Below, in pieces: positions 11,713 to 21,141 of a stretch of DNA of 64,000 nt. Position numbers and translations under genes: made by a program. Within the stretch, counting starts at the first letter, position 1; each line of letters opens with the position of its first letter. The DNA comes from Apoda limacodes (taxonomy: Eukaryota; Arthropoda; Insecta; Lepidoptera; Limacodidae). The DNA lies in the NCBI GenBank assembly GCA_946406115.1, contig OX291550.1, positions 27,008,722 through 27,072,721 on the forward strand, in the 5' to 3' direction. Under the pieces are notes generated by a model. The model did no database searches, was not told the origin of the DNA, and saw only the letters and a list, made by a program, of their open reading frames with translations.

Positions 11713-11905
11713 GCGACGAGACGACGGTTGTGGGCGACGAGACTACATGGGCGACGAGACTACATGGGCGACGAGACGACGGTTGTGGGCGACGAGACTA
11801 AATGGGCGACGAGACTACATGGGCGACGAGACGACGGTTGTGGGCGACGAGACTACATGGGCGACGAGACTACGGTTGTGGGTGACGAGACTACGGTTTC
11901 GGGCA
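11713..11905. repeat. Minisatellite of 17- and 21-bp units, right arm
   Basis: Mirror copy of the left-arm array: GGGCGACGAGACTACAT units alternate with GGGCGACGAGACGACGGTTGT units. The order of short and long units differs from the left array, so the two have changed independently since the inversion. The open frames at 11728-12021 and 11747-11929 are tandem-repeat artefacts. Confidence 0.9.
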
Positions 11906-11977
11906 ATCACCTTCTTACCACTAAAATAACTTACACAAAAACCTTCTACAGCTCACCATCTTCAAATGATGATGATG

Positions 11978-12051
11978 GAGGTATTTTAGATGAAATGGTT
12001 TTATTGACCGATCATAAATAATAGATTAAACCATTTCTTCTAAAATACCTC
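11978..12051. repeat. Hairpin, 24-bp arms, in the right foldback arm
   Basis: Mirrored copy of the hairpin at 9202-9275, with arms 11978-12001 and 12028-12051. Confidence 0.85.
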
Positions 12052-12794
12052 AATTGTTTTATTACTTTACTATATATTTTTTATAGTTTACGTAAATCGA
12101 AATCACTAAATTTGTGTTTTCTTTACGTTTTGAGACGTTCATCAAAAAAAAAGATGATTCTGTGATAGTGTAAAGGCTATAATCAAGTACCTACCTACAT
12201 AAGTACAAAGACTAATATTTTTTACTTATATTATGTTGTTTCATTTATTTAAAGAAAAAACTTTACCATCGTATGTAAGTAAATAACTAATCAAAATAGC
12301 CACTTAGGACTTTCCCTGACGCAAAATCAGACGATTTTAGGTTACTTTTGAAAAATAAAAAATTAGGCGATTTTAGGCTACTTAGCGCCAAATTTTTGGC
12401 GACTGGAACCCGAATTTATCTGGCAACACTGATTCCTCCAACGACATTCTTGTTCAGTCCGCCGCACTGGTCGCAACAGGTCGTCACGTTGCCGAAACTG
12501 AAGTGGAATTCAGTATTGAAAAACATTTCAGTTAAGTACAATTGATTGTGCAACTTGTTTGCTTCAGACTTTGATTTATATATCCTATCATCAAAATACC
12601 TACCTAAATTATCATATTTATATCTTGAAATCAAACACGCTCGCTCGGCCAAACAGTAAATTTGTAAATGAATATTTCACTCACTGATTCATTTTCATAT
12701 AACATCTAATGATCTTACGTTTTTTGAAGTAAAAACTTCTTTAGCGGCGCTGTGCACTTTTTTTGTGATGGGTAAAAACTGTTAAACTCGCGTC

Positions 12795-12853
12795 AGGTCA
12801 CGTGTCCTGATCGAAAATTCGTAAGATGTCACTCGCGTTAGGACACGTGACCT
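12795..12853. repeat. 14-bp perfect inverted repeat with paired E-boxes
   Basis: AGGTCACGTGTCCT (12795-12808) and its exact reverse complement (12840-12853) flank 31 bases. Each arm contains the palindromic E-box CACGTG (12799-12804 and 12844-12849), the site class bound by bHLH factors. An ACTCGCGTYAGG motif also overlaps both arms. A regulatory role is speculative. Confidence 0.6.
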
Positions 12854-13318
12854 TTATTTACATTAGGTTAGTTTTTATTTTTAGTATATGGCGATTATGA
12901 GTAGTACAGGGAGGTTGGATATGGGATTTTAATTCTATGACAGATTGAGCTGTAAAAAGTAAATAAACAAAAGTTATTATTTTTAATAAATAAATATGGA
13001 TAAGAAGTGATGGGAAGTAAATAGCGAGTATGTTTTCACTTCTGCCGGCACTCCCGGAGTGCAACCCGTGCAAGCGGAGCCTTTATTCGTTGTTTGTCGC
13101 TTATTAATTACGTTAACATTTTTCAGGATAGTGACAGAGCAATCCGATTAGATTTTTAGTCTTTAGTCAAGTAATTAACGTTTCAATCAATCCATCTCTC
13201 GAGAGAAGATCGGCAACCGTGGATGTATTTATTGTTATAATAGCAAATAAGCGGCTATAGACATTATATACATTTTATCTTCTTCTTTTTCATTTCCAAT
13301 CATTGGAAGGTTATCAGT

Positions 13319-13425
13319 AGGGTTGCCATAAGTCCGGATTATGTTCGGATTGTCTGGATTTCGTAACCACGTCCGGACATTTATCCGGACTCACAATTAG
13401 GTCCGAATTTTACAAATCTTATAAA
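13319..13425. mobile_element. Possible hAT terminus (TAGGGTTGCCA end, TCCGGA repeats)
   Basis: TAGGGTTGCCATAAGTCCGG resembles insect hAT termini that begin C/TAGGGTTGCCA. The following 90 bases hold several TCCGGA/GTCCGAA motifs. No partner terminus or target duplication was found. Confidence 0.3.
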
Positions 13426-13554
13426 ATTTAGTTAACAAAGCCCTTGTACCTGAAAAGTATGAATGAAAAATAGCTAAACAAAGGCATGAAAATGAAGTTG
13501 GTAATTATATCAAGTTAGAGACCTTACTAGCAGCTTGTAAACTAAAAACAATGG

Positions 13555-13642
13555 ATTATGGCCTAAGCCTTCTTTTCCAAGGAGAAACCTGTGACCCTGC
13601 AATGGGACATATAATGGCTGTAGCGGCTGTGGCGTAGACGTC
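13555..13642 (+). repeat. Lepidopteran repeat tail (GGCCTAAGCC...GGACATATAATGGCTG)
   Basis: Same family as 47738-47852. It reads GGCCTAAGCCTTC, then CAAGGAGAAACCTGTGACCC, then a GCAATGGGACATATAATGGC end. This signature is very common in lepidopteran genomes as the 3' part of a non-LTR element. Confidence 0.6.
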
Positions 13643-13737
13643 CGGTCTTTACTTTGCATAATAATGGCAAAAAAATCTCCTTGTTCAATTTGTTCACGAG
13701 GTGATAAAGTTCAATCTTAAACGTTTCGAGGTCAAGA

Positions 13738-14440
13738 TTTTTAGGGTTCCGTAGTCAACAAGGAACCTTTATAGTTTCGCCATGTCCGTCCGTCCGTCCG
13801 TCTGTCGGCGGCTTAGTTCAAAAACTACTAATACGAGAAAGCTGCAAATTGGCAGAGATATACACATTGATCAAGCCGTCCTCCCCTACACGTGAAGTGG
13901 GGACGTAATTTTTTTTCTCCGCTACCCCATCGTGTGGGGTATCGTTGGATAGGAATCCCAAAAACATTGCAAAGATAATTTTTTGATTTAGGGCTTCGAT
14001 TGCGAAACATTTAGCTTTAAAATACTAATTTTTGTTAGAGTCAAGTGTCCCCCCCCCTCTACCAGCAAAAGTATAGTCTTTGGAAATGTAAAAAAATACG
14101 GTAGTAGTGCATATAAGGCAACCTTGAGGAAAACTATCACTGGTAAGTACACTTTACAGGCTAACGAGTTATAGTCGACCAAGTTATAAAATGTACTTAC
14201 GTAGTGAAATTTTCGTACAAAATCCATTAAAAATTACTTAAATGAAGTAGGTACATCTGTAAAACAGGTAGAAGCTTGAAATATTCACAGAATATTTAGT
14301 TATATATTCACTTTAAAAATAAATTGTATTAAAATAAAACAAACATTTAAGGGGGTCTCCCATACCACAAACGTGATTTTTTTTGCCGTTTTTATAGACA
14401 ATGGTATTGGTCCGACTCGCACTTGGCCGATTTTTTTAAG
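13738..14440 (-). repeat. Lepidopteran dispersed repeat, reverse orientation
   Basis: Starts with TTAGGGTTCCGTAGTC and CCATGTCCGTCCGTCCGTCC at 13738-13804 and ends with GACTCGCACTTGGCCGATTT at 14414-14435, the reverse complement of the family head. Reverse-strand open frames at 13828-14227 are part of the repeat. Confidence 0.75.
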
Positions 14441-14699
14441 CTGTATCTATCGTGTCAAAAAACATAACTGAGGAAGGCATATAGGTATTTACTTAAATTA
14501 TTATTAAACAATTATTGAGAATAAACTTTAGCCTTAGGTATCATATCCATTAGAAACAACATTGTTGCTTTATCAGGTTTTATTTGTGTATCTAGATTCT
14601 AGTTATTTTCGATTTAACATCTTACAAACAAATACAATTACACTTACATTTGAACAAGCTTGTTATAGCTTGAACACTTAAACAAATCTTACAGTTTCA

Positions 14700-15530
14700 C
14701 TTTTCACTCACTTTAGCTTGGTTCTTCGTCGGATCTTCTGAACTTATTCAAAGAAACTGCAAGCATAGCCCTTTCCATAACTCGGTCTTGTAAAAATGTG
14801 TTATAGTTATCATCGCTGTGTGACCAAATCATGAATATGTCGTCGATAAAACGTTCCCAAATAAGAGATTGAATATTTTCCGTTGCAAAAAACTAAATTT
14901 CTAATTTACCTAAAAACAGGTTTGCATAAGAGGGCGCCATTCTAGTACCAATAGCCATTCCGTTAATTCGGAGAAATGATTGTTATTAGGAACTAACTCT
15001 GCAAGAATTTTTTAAATCTTCGTCAAGTGTTGTTAACATGGTCTTTGATTAAGGTGATATGTGAGACTGCAAGATTTTTTTAAATCTTCGTCAAGTGTTG
15101 TTGACATGGTCTTTGATTAAGGTGATATGTGAGAGCTTCTAGTCCTGCTTTAAGGGGGATATTATTATAATATATAAAACTATATAAACATACAATGTTG
15201 TATGACATTATTATTGACACTAAAGTAAGTTGATTTCGATGGTGGGAAAGATCAAGGATCTGTATGATGTCGAAGAAGTGATATCTCTTGTATAAGATGA
15301 TCATGTTTTAACTATGGATTGTAAGTGGTAATCGACGTAAGCAGATATGCGTTCCGTTGGAGAATTGTATCATGAGACGATGGGACATTATTTTTATAAA
15401 TTTTGGGTAACATGTTAAAATGAGAGGTTTTAGGATTTGGATAGTCCTCCTCTTCGAGAGCACCTGCGTACAACTTTGTTGCGCCCACCCCGCTGCCGCT
15501 AACGAAATTTTCTTAAACAATATTATTATT
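14700..15530 (-). pseudogene. Penelope-like element reverse transcriptase, degraded
   Basis: On the reverse strand, 15500 to 15300 contains RT block motifs in shifted frames (an FNMLPKIYKNN-like segment near 15410, close to the LPKIHK motif of Penelope-like RTs). From 14900 to 14760 it reads WERFIDDIFMIWSHSDDNY, in which IDD is the catalytic aspartate pair typical of Penelope RTs. Just upstream in the element, GTRMAPSYANLF-type sequence is suggested by the 14930-14960 block (MAPSYANLFL-like, partly mutated). A 68-bp tandem duplication (15001-15136) interrupts it. Multiple stops mean it is inactive. The GIY-YIG domain of this copy is absent; a separate Penelope 3' fragment with that domain is at 48.4 kb. 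Confidence 0.7.
15001..15136. repeat. 68-bp tandem duplication inside the Penelope-like RT
   Basis: The sequence from GCAAGAATTTTTTAAATC (15001) to TGTGAGACT is repeated from 15069 with very few differences, giving a period of 68 bp. It adds a frame-breaking duplication to the element. Confidence 0.85.
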
Positions 15531-15761
15531 AACTTCTCATTTATTCAATAAAAGAAAAACAAATGTTTTCTTATCGATCACCACGCTCCAAAAGTGTAAC
15601 TTGAATTAATATCAAAGAAAAAAAAATACCGCATAAATAAAAAATAAATAAAAAATTATAATTGCGTAAGCTGGCCCCGAGTGCGACTGTTGTTTTTTTG
15701 ATAAGTTTGGGGTCTTATCTTGTAATATATCTGTAAAATTTTTGTCTGAAAGTTCATTAAA

Positions 15762-16110
15762 TTAATCATAATCATTTATAGAATGTTTTGGTGGTAAATG
15801 CGGAGGTTCATTTCGAGATGGCATTTTAAACTTGGTTAATGCAAAAAAAAAAAAAATGTTTCTGGACATTACACACAGCGTCGTCTGGTCCCAAATAAAA
15901 GAACATTTGTTTTTGATTATTTCAGACAACCTTTCATGTTTTACCCATGGCTGCAGCACGGGCTGGGTTTCTGGGGTACTAGGAACAGAGGCGTTGACAG
16001 GAGGTGCATGGCTCGCTGCACTGCCTTGTCTTGTGGCGTTACCAGCCGCAGCATTCTTCGCCGTTTTAGCGAAGCCAGAGGTCGAAAAGCTGGTGCTTTT
16101 TGCATAGGTA
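15762..16110 (-). CDS. Unrecognised open frame near a Harbinger fragment
   Basis: The reverse strand is open from about 16110 to 15762, with a low-complexity Ala/Pro/Ser-rich upstream part (FAKTAKNAAAGNATRQGS) and a lysine-containing end (MPSRNEPPHLPPKHS). No domain is recognised. It lies about 440 bp from a PIF/Harbinger transposase fragment; such transposons often carry a second MADF/Myb-type frame on the other strand, but I see no MADF motif here. Treat as a hypothetical, possibly transposon-derived fragment. Confidence 0.2.
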
Positions 16111-16548
16111 TTAGTTTTATTGTAAGTACCAGATAAATCAATTTCTTTTTATACATATGATCTACTACCTATAGTTTTAAGAATTTTGTGTCTCGCAATT
16201 TAAAAAACAGGCTAGTTACGTGTCGTACATGCATTGAGTTAGGGTTCCGTAGAATAAGAATTGTTGCGGATATCTAAAACTTGTGAAGCAACTTTATTTA
16301 AAACAATTTTCGTTGAAGGTAGGCATTTACCAAGTTCTAATTTCTTCTTTTTTTATATTTTAAGGGCACGCGGTTACAAGTTACTAAAAAGCCAATAACT
16401 CGCAAATTATACATCTTAGCGGGTAAATTACATAAACCTTCAGTTTGCTCGTCTAATTTTTTTTTTAATATGTTCACAAATGTATATGGCGGTTAACAAA
16501 CACTTTCCCGTATAATTTTTTAAATGACTGCGACAGAATATACGTTTC

Positions 16549-16800
16549 GTGTTAGACCCTTCCTACAACAACGTTCGTTCAAGATACCTACGAGTATATC
16601 AAGAATTGCAAGTTGGAGACAGATTTGGGTTAAAAAAAATTTTTTGTTGTTCAGAGAGCGATTATGAAGAGCTTTTAACATTAATATTGCCAGACATACA
16701 AAAACAAACGACAGGGCGAAGTGATTTTATTTCACCTAATATGAGATTTGGTGTGACTTTACGGTTTTTAGCTACGGAAGACATTTTTTTTAACATTTGA
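16549..16800 (+). pseudogene. PIF/Harbinger transposase, N-terminal fragment
   Basis: An open frame of 83 codons contains YQELQVGDRFGLKKIF, then SDYEELLTLILPDIQKQTT and MRFGVTLRFLATED. This order (a loop-helix segment with an xxDYEELLxLI block and a RLxVTLRFLATGD-like block) is characteristic of the N-terminal part of HARBI1/PIF-type transposases, before the DDE catalytic core. The frame stops straight after FLATED, where active proteins continue into the catalytic domain, so this is a truncated remnant. No terminal repeats or TWA-type target duplication were identified. Confidence 0.7.
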
Positions 16801-18053
16801 CGTGACGTTTCTCGGGCGAGCACAAACACGAAATGAATGATTTTGTAAAACCGTACTGTGAGTAAAGAAAATACATTTATTAGTTACTAACCTAAGTTAT
16901 ATTATAGTATAAGTAATACACAACACAAAATAAAGTAAAGAAGAATACCTAAATGGTTTTATATTATCATAGAAGTTAGACAACTGTGTTGCAGTTTATA
17001 AGCATTTAGGTACTAGTAGTAAAATAGTTACATAATATTGAAAATAATTTAGGGCACGATTTTTTCCATCAACGCAAAAATTGTGTATTGTGGAAGTGTG
17101 GCATGACAGAACATGTCATACCTAAAAACTCTAAAGTCTCTATTATTTGACACCACGTTTGGATACATAGAATTAAGAATAGATGTCTGGAAACTTCCAT
17201 AGTCTCTGCATCCTCCTTAGAACACCTTAGAACCTAAATAGTCATGTATATGGGCCATCCATGGGCTGCTCACTGCTTACAAACAGGCAGGCCGTTAGCT
17301 TGATTATCACCATAGTGGTATATAAAAAAAACAAACTGTAAGCTAACAAACAGACGTTGGGTTCCACTTACCCACTATGTATAAAATTTCTGACTTACTA
17401 TATTATATTCTTTGCTAACAAGATTGGTTATAATGACTGAATAAATGAATTTAATTATTATTATACATACTGAATGTATGCGTTGACCGTAAAAATTTAA
17501 TATTTTGATTTCTAACAGTTTACACGAAATTTTGTCGATTGTACTTGTGAAATCACTTCGTCGGTGGTCCGATACGGTGCGGGGAATACGCAAAAATAAT
17601 AAATAAATACTATGTTCTTACATATTCCTGCGGTCTAAGTCAGACAGGTGGCTCACGATTAAGGCATTACCGCTGCGGCCATTTTCTTGTTTATATTACT
17701 AACCGATCCACAAGAATGGGTGCTAAATGCAAATTTAGGTGATTTACCCGTTCTGTTAAGTTCAGTAGTTGTACACTTCAGTGCAAAATTATTAAAACAA
17801 AATTAAACAAATATAGGTAATTACGTCACTGTCTTTATAAAATAAAAATTTAAAGTGAATATGAAATTATTTTATATTAGTCTATTATTTCATATTTACT
17901 ACGTGCCTACTACTTAAATAGGACATTTTTAATCTCTTTGCCATGCTTTTTTTTTAAATTTACTTACATTATTTAATATTAAAACTGCCCAGTCTTGAGT
18001 TTCATCAGTATTGATATTAGTATTATTGGATTATTACTCTTTTGTAAATCGTT
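16801..18053. other. Intergenic sequence, no gene recognised
   Basis: AT-rich, with one short repeat tail at 17215-17330. The reverse open frame at 17375-17593 has no domain. Confidence 0.4.
17215..17330 (+). repeat. LINE 3' tail (…ACCATAGTGGTATATAAAAAA)
   Basis: The end of this segment (GCTTGATTATCACCATAGTGG followed by TATATAAAAAAAAC) matches the 3' tail of the LINE at 37510-37555 (GCTTGTTTGCCACCTTAGTGG followed by TATTTAAAAAAA). Confidence 0.5.
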
Positions 18054-18350
18054 AAAATCTATCCGTCTGTCTGTCAAGACCCTTCTTCTCCAGAACGCGT
18101 GAAGGTATCAAGTTGAAATTAATGTCAAATACTAAGGTCCACGGTCCCTTGAATTTGTAAAAAAATCACGTTCTAATTCAATGCAATTAAAAATTACAAC
18201 CGAAATACGGCAATTTTTGTCGCATATATGGCATTAAAACATAATTCATGAGGTACTTACTGTTGTTCTAGAATCATAAAATTCGACACGAAGCAAGGTC
18301 TTACATCACAAGTATAATGACGTTTTGTTGACCGACATAATGTACACATA
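18054..18350 (-). repeat. Lepidopteran dispersed repeat, copy 1 of a tandem pair
   Basis: Begins CCGTCTGTCTGTCAAGACCC and continues GAACGCGTGAAGGTATCAAG; the same order recurs at 18525. The orientation is reverse relative to the copy at 92-545. Confidence 0.7.
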
Positions 18351-18524
18351 ATGCGGTAATCCTACCAAAGAGAAAGAACCAAGATTTGTACTATGTTACA
18401 CAGAATTTATGACTTTTTAACTTGGCAGGATTATGACATTGAACGCATTGAAGCAGTCAACAAAACGCACCTTATATAAAAAAATTCAAAATTCGTTAAT
18501 TTGTAGTTATAACACATTAAAAAC

Positions 18525-18905
18525 AAGTTTGTCTGTCTGTCAAGACCCACTTACTGAGGAACGCGTGGAGGTGTATCAAGTTGAAAAGTCTACGGTCACT
18601 TAAAGGTGCAAAAAAAATCACGCTTCTAAGTCAGTGCAATAAAACAATATGCCTAAAATACACTAATTTTTGTCGCATACTGTGACACAAATAAATCAAA
18701 ACTTATGGGGAAATTTCCGGTGACTTAGAATCACGTAATTTGGTGCAAAGCAAGAAGTAACATCACAAATATAGGAAAAACTTCAAAAACTGATCATAAA
18801 CCTGTGAGACTTGAACTCATGATGGAAGAACTATCTATGTATAACAAAAGTTTTTACGACACCATCGGTGGGCGAGCCAGACTCGGACTTGGCCGATTTT
18901 TAAAC
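18525..18905 (-). repeat. Lepidopteran dispersed repeat, copy 2 of a tandem pair
   Basis: Starts TTTGTCTGTCTGTCAAGACC and ends with GAGCCAGACTCGGACTTGGC, the reverse complement of the family head. Overall similar to 18054-18350 and to 56165-56578. Confidence 0.75.
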
Positions 18906-19547
18906 TAATTATTCGTAATACATGTTGTGGTAACTAAAAGGTGTAGTAACATTTAATAGTTTACATTTTAAAATTACGGCCAAAATACTTACATTTACTT
19001 AAAAATTAATAAAAAACTCAACTTTTAGTTATTTCTCTTAGTACTTATTTCTACAAGTTAACTTATTACTCATTTTATTAGTTAACTTATTCATAAAATT
19101 TCTTCATTTTTATGCAACTAAGTGTACATATCTTCCCAAAGTAATAGAATTATTCTGCAAAATTCCGTCCTTAATATTCATTCAATTTGCACATAAGAGA
19201 GCATATATTAAATAAAACTTAAGAACCGAGAATATTCTGTTAGAAAACAATATAATACTAGATCATAAAGAAAACTTGCTTCTTCGTGGCGTTTATGATC
19301 ACAACCTGCCCATTTCATGCAACATTGTTTACTATAGACGAACCCTGCGGTTTCTAAATAAGGATTTTTTTTTAAAAAAGAAAACAATTTTAATCCGTGA
19401 GAACTCTCAATTAGCATAAAAAGTATTTTATATCATATTCTTAGTCTATCTAGCTATCCCTGTTCTAGAAATTAAGTCACCTCTTATCTTTATTGCAAGT
19501 GCAACGTACCAGAATAGTAACTTTTTACGTTACGGAATAGTTACTTT
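18906..19547. other. AT-rich intergenic sequence, nothing recognised
   Basis: No protein-like or RNA-like signal seen on either strand. Confidence 0.4.
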
Positions 19548-19990
19548 TTAGGGTTACCCAAAACAGGACCCTATTACTAAGACTCCGCTGTCCGTCCATC
19601 CGTTTGTCAGTCCGTTCGTCCGTCCGTCTGTCACTAGGCTGTATCTCATGAACCATGAAAGTTAGACCGTTGAAATTTTCACAGATGATGTATATCTGTA
19701 GCCGCTATAACAAAAAATACTAAAAAACAGAATAAAATAAATATTTAAGGGGGCTCCCATACAACAAACACGATTTGTTTGCTCGTTTTTGCTCGATATT
19801 GATAACAGCAACAGGTAGACACTTGAACTATTCACAGAATATTTAGTTATATATTAACTTTAAAAATAAATATTTTAAATAAAATAAAACAAATATTTAA
19901 GAAGGGCTGCCTTACAACAAACGTGATTTTTTATAGATAATGGTACATAACCCCTCGTGCACGATTCCGACTCACACTTGGCCGATTTTA
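19548..19990 (-). repeat. Lepidopteran dispersed repeat, reverse orientation
   Basis: Opens with TTAGGGTTACCCAAAACAGG and a CCGTCCATCCGTTTGTCAGT to CGTCCGTCTGTC block, has GGGGGCTCCCATACAACAAA in the middle and ends ACTCACACTTGGCCGATTTT. These are the ordered hallmarks of the family. Confidence 0.8.
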
Positions 19991-20000
19991 CAACTTCACA

Positions 20001-20179
20001 TACTTTCACCTGTTTGGTTCAAATCTTGCAATAGTAATTTTGATCGCTTCCCGACTATCTAGAGCGCTCAAATTAGAGGTTCAAATCTTGCAGTAGTAAA
20101 TACTTTCACCTGTTTGGTTCAAATCTTGTAATAGTAATTTTGATCACTTCCCGACCATCTAGAGCGCTCAAATTAGAGG
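20001..20179. repeat. Direct repeat, 79-bp units with 100-bp period
   Basis: TACTTTCACCTGTTTGGTTC through CTCAAATTAGAGG occurs at 20001-20079 and again at 20101-20179 with about three differences. The 21-bp spacer is itself a partial copy of the unit's GGTTCAAATCTTG segment. It ends about 200 bp before the retroviral insertion. Confidence 0.9.
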
Positions 20180-20379
20180 GCAGCTTAGAACTTGGTGACA
20201 ATCCACGTACACGTACAATAAACATCAATATTTACCGTCATTTTGAAAAAAAATATTCTGTATGAAACCCAGTTCACAAAATCACCACCTGTGTGATGTG
20301 TTATGTGTATTATGTGTGACGATAATGAACTGTGTTCAATGTAAATAGGCCGAAGAAAATATTGACAAAATCTAGGTGT

Positions 20380-20383
20380 AAGT
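20380..20383. repeat. Target site duplication (AAGT), left
   Basis: The four bases directly before the 5' LTR match the four bases directly after the 3' LTR (28036-28039). Four-bp duplications are typical of gypsy-group integrases. Confidence 0.85.
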
Positions 20384-20655
20384 AGTTACGCTTGCTGGTC
20401 CTACGGTCAGGTTCGTAGAAATACCCAGTCAGCAAAACTAAACCTCCACGAAAGCGCGTGGGCGCCGGATTGTTTTGACTAACGCTCGGACGACCACACG
20501 CACGGAGTTCGCCGGGCTCCTCTCGAGCTCTTATTTTTAAGACAGTTCTATTGTAGATTCCATGTAAGAAACACGCTCTATTGTAGAGTAAATAAATTTT
20601 ATATTAATTTTTAATTCTTTTTAAAAAAGTCCTTGCGCCCTGCATAAATTTGACT
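20384..20655 (+). repeat. 5' LTR, 272 bp
   Basis: Same length as the 3' LTR and identical except for two substitutions (near 20506 and 20534). Contains an AATAAA-type signal in the TAGAGTAAATAAATTTTA stretch near 20587 and TATA-like AT-rich sequence just after it. Begins AGTTACGC and ends TTTGACT. Confidence 0.95.
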
Positions 20656-20672
20656 GGCGCAGCCGGTAGGAT
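20655..20672 (+). other. Primer binding site, tRNA-Ser-like
   Basis: TGGCGCAGCCGGTAGGAT begins at the last base of the LTR. TGG pairs with the CCA end of a tRNA, and the rest resembles the complement of an insect tRNA-Ser acceptor/T-stem, the primer used by the 17.6/297/TED branch of errantiviruses. Confidence 0.7.
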
Positions 20673-20824
20673 TCCAGTTTCTTTTGCCGTCTTACGCGCG
20701 ATAATTTCGGGTCAAAATCGTCCGTGTTTTTGTGTGGACTGTACAAGTGCGGGAATCCTCGAACCAAAAAAAAAATTAGTCTCCTGTGTGGCGGCCTGAG
20801 GACGACAGCTTATATCTGGAGGAC

Positions 20825-20844
20825 ATGGAAACGAGCAGATTTAT
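20825..20844 (+). other. Predicted env leader exon and splice donor
   Basis: An ATG at 20825 in the leader opens six codons plus two bases, then meets GTGAGT at 20845, a canonical donor. The phase fits the predicted acceptor at 26074 exactly, and the combined frame would start the Env signal peptide. Subgenomic splicing of env from a leader exon is known for errantiviruses. This copy's splice is inferred, not observed. Confidence 0.6.
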
Positions 20845-21141
20845 GTGAGTAGACCTTTTCACTTCCTGTCTTGTTCCTTTCTATTCCGGTAGCTGTATAC
20901 AATTTTAGTAATTTTCGGTCACAATCGCTGAACATTATCTGATTTTAATTATTTTGCACCAAAAATAGGCATTATATTTTACTTAAGTTTAAGATTTTGT
21001 GTTATTTAAAGAATACATTAAACATTTTTGCATTAAATAAAACGAAGAAAATAAGAAAAGTTAATTTACATTTTTGAAACAGACATTGATTTTATTGTGT
21101 TTTAACTAATTTTGTATTAAATTTTTAGATTTATTATAAAA

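Larger units (their letters stand above)
8389..12622. repeat. Large interrupted inverted repeat (foldback) of about 4.2 kb
   Basis: The left arm (8389-10274) is the reverse complement of the right arm (11076-12622), with high identity in the shared blocks. Examples are the block at 8726-8829 against 12451-12561, the block at 9140-9313 against 11940-12130, and the block at 10085-10274 against 11076-11265. Indels distinguish the arms: the left has extra sequence at about 8450-8725 and 9314-9699; the right has extra sequence at about 11270-11535 and 12403-12458. The spacer (10275-11075) includes a LINE fragment. The two arms carry mirrored 17/21-bp minisatellites and mirrored short hairpins. No transposase is recognisable. 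It may be a foldback-type element or an inverted segmental duplication; the exact ends and any target duplication are not resolved. Confidence 0.85.
12854..13737. other. Intergenic sequence with small repeat pieces
   Basis: No gene recognised. It holds a TCCGGA-rich possible hAT terminus at 13319-13425 and a lepidopteran repeat tail at 13555-13642. Confidence 0.4.

Noticed and set aside
9681..12021. Open frames with repeated DYMGDETT peptides in both palindrome arms
   Set aside because: They follow directly from the 17/21-bp tandem units and appear as mirror images. There is no start context or other protein-like sequence.
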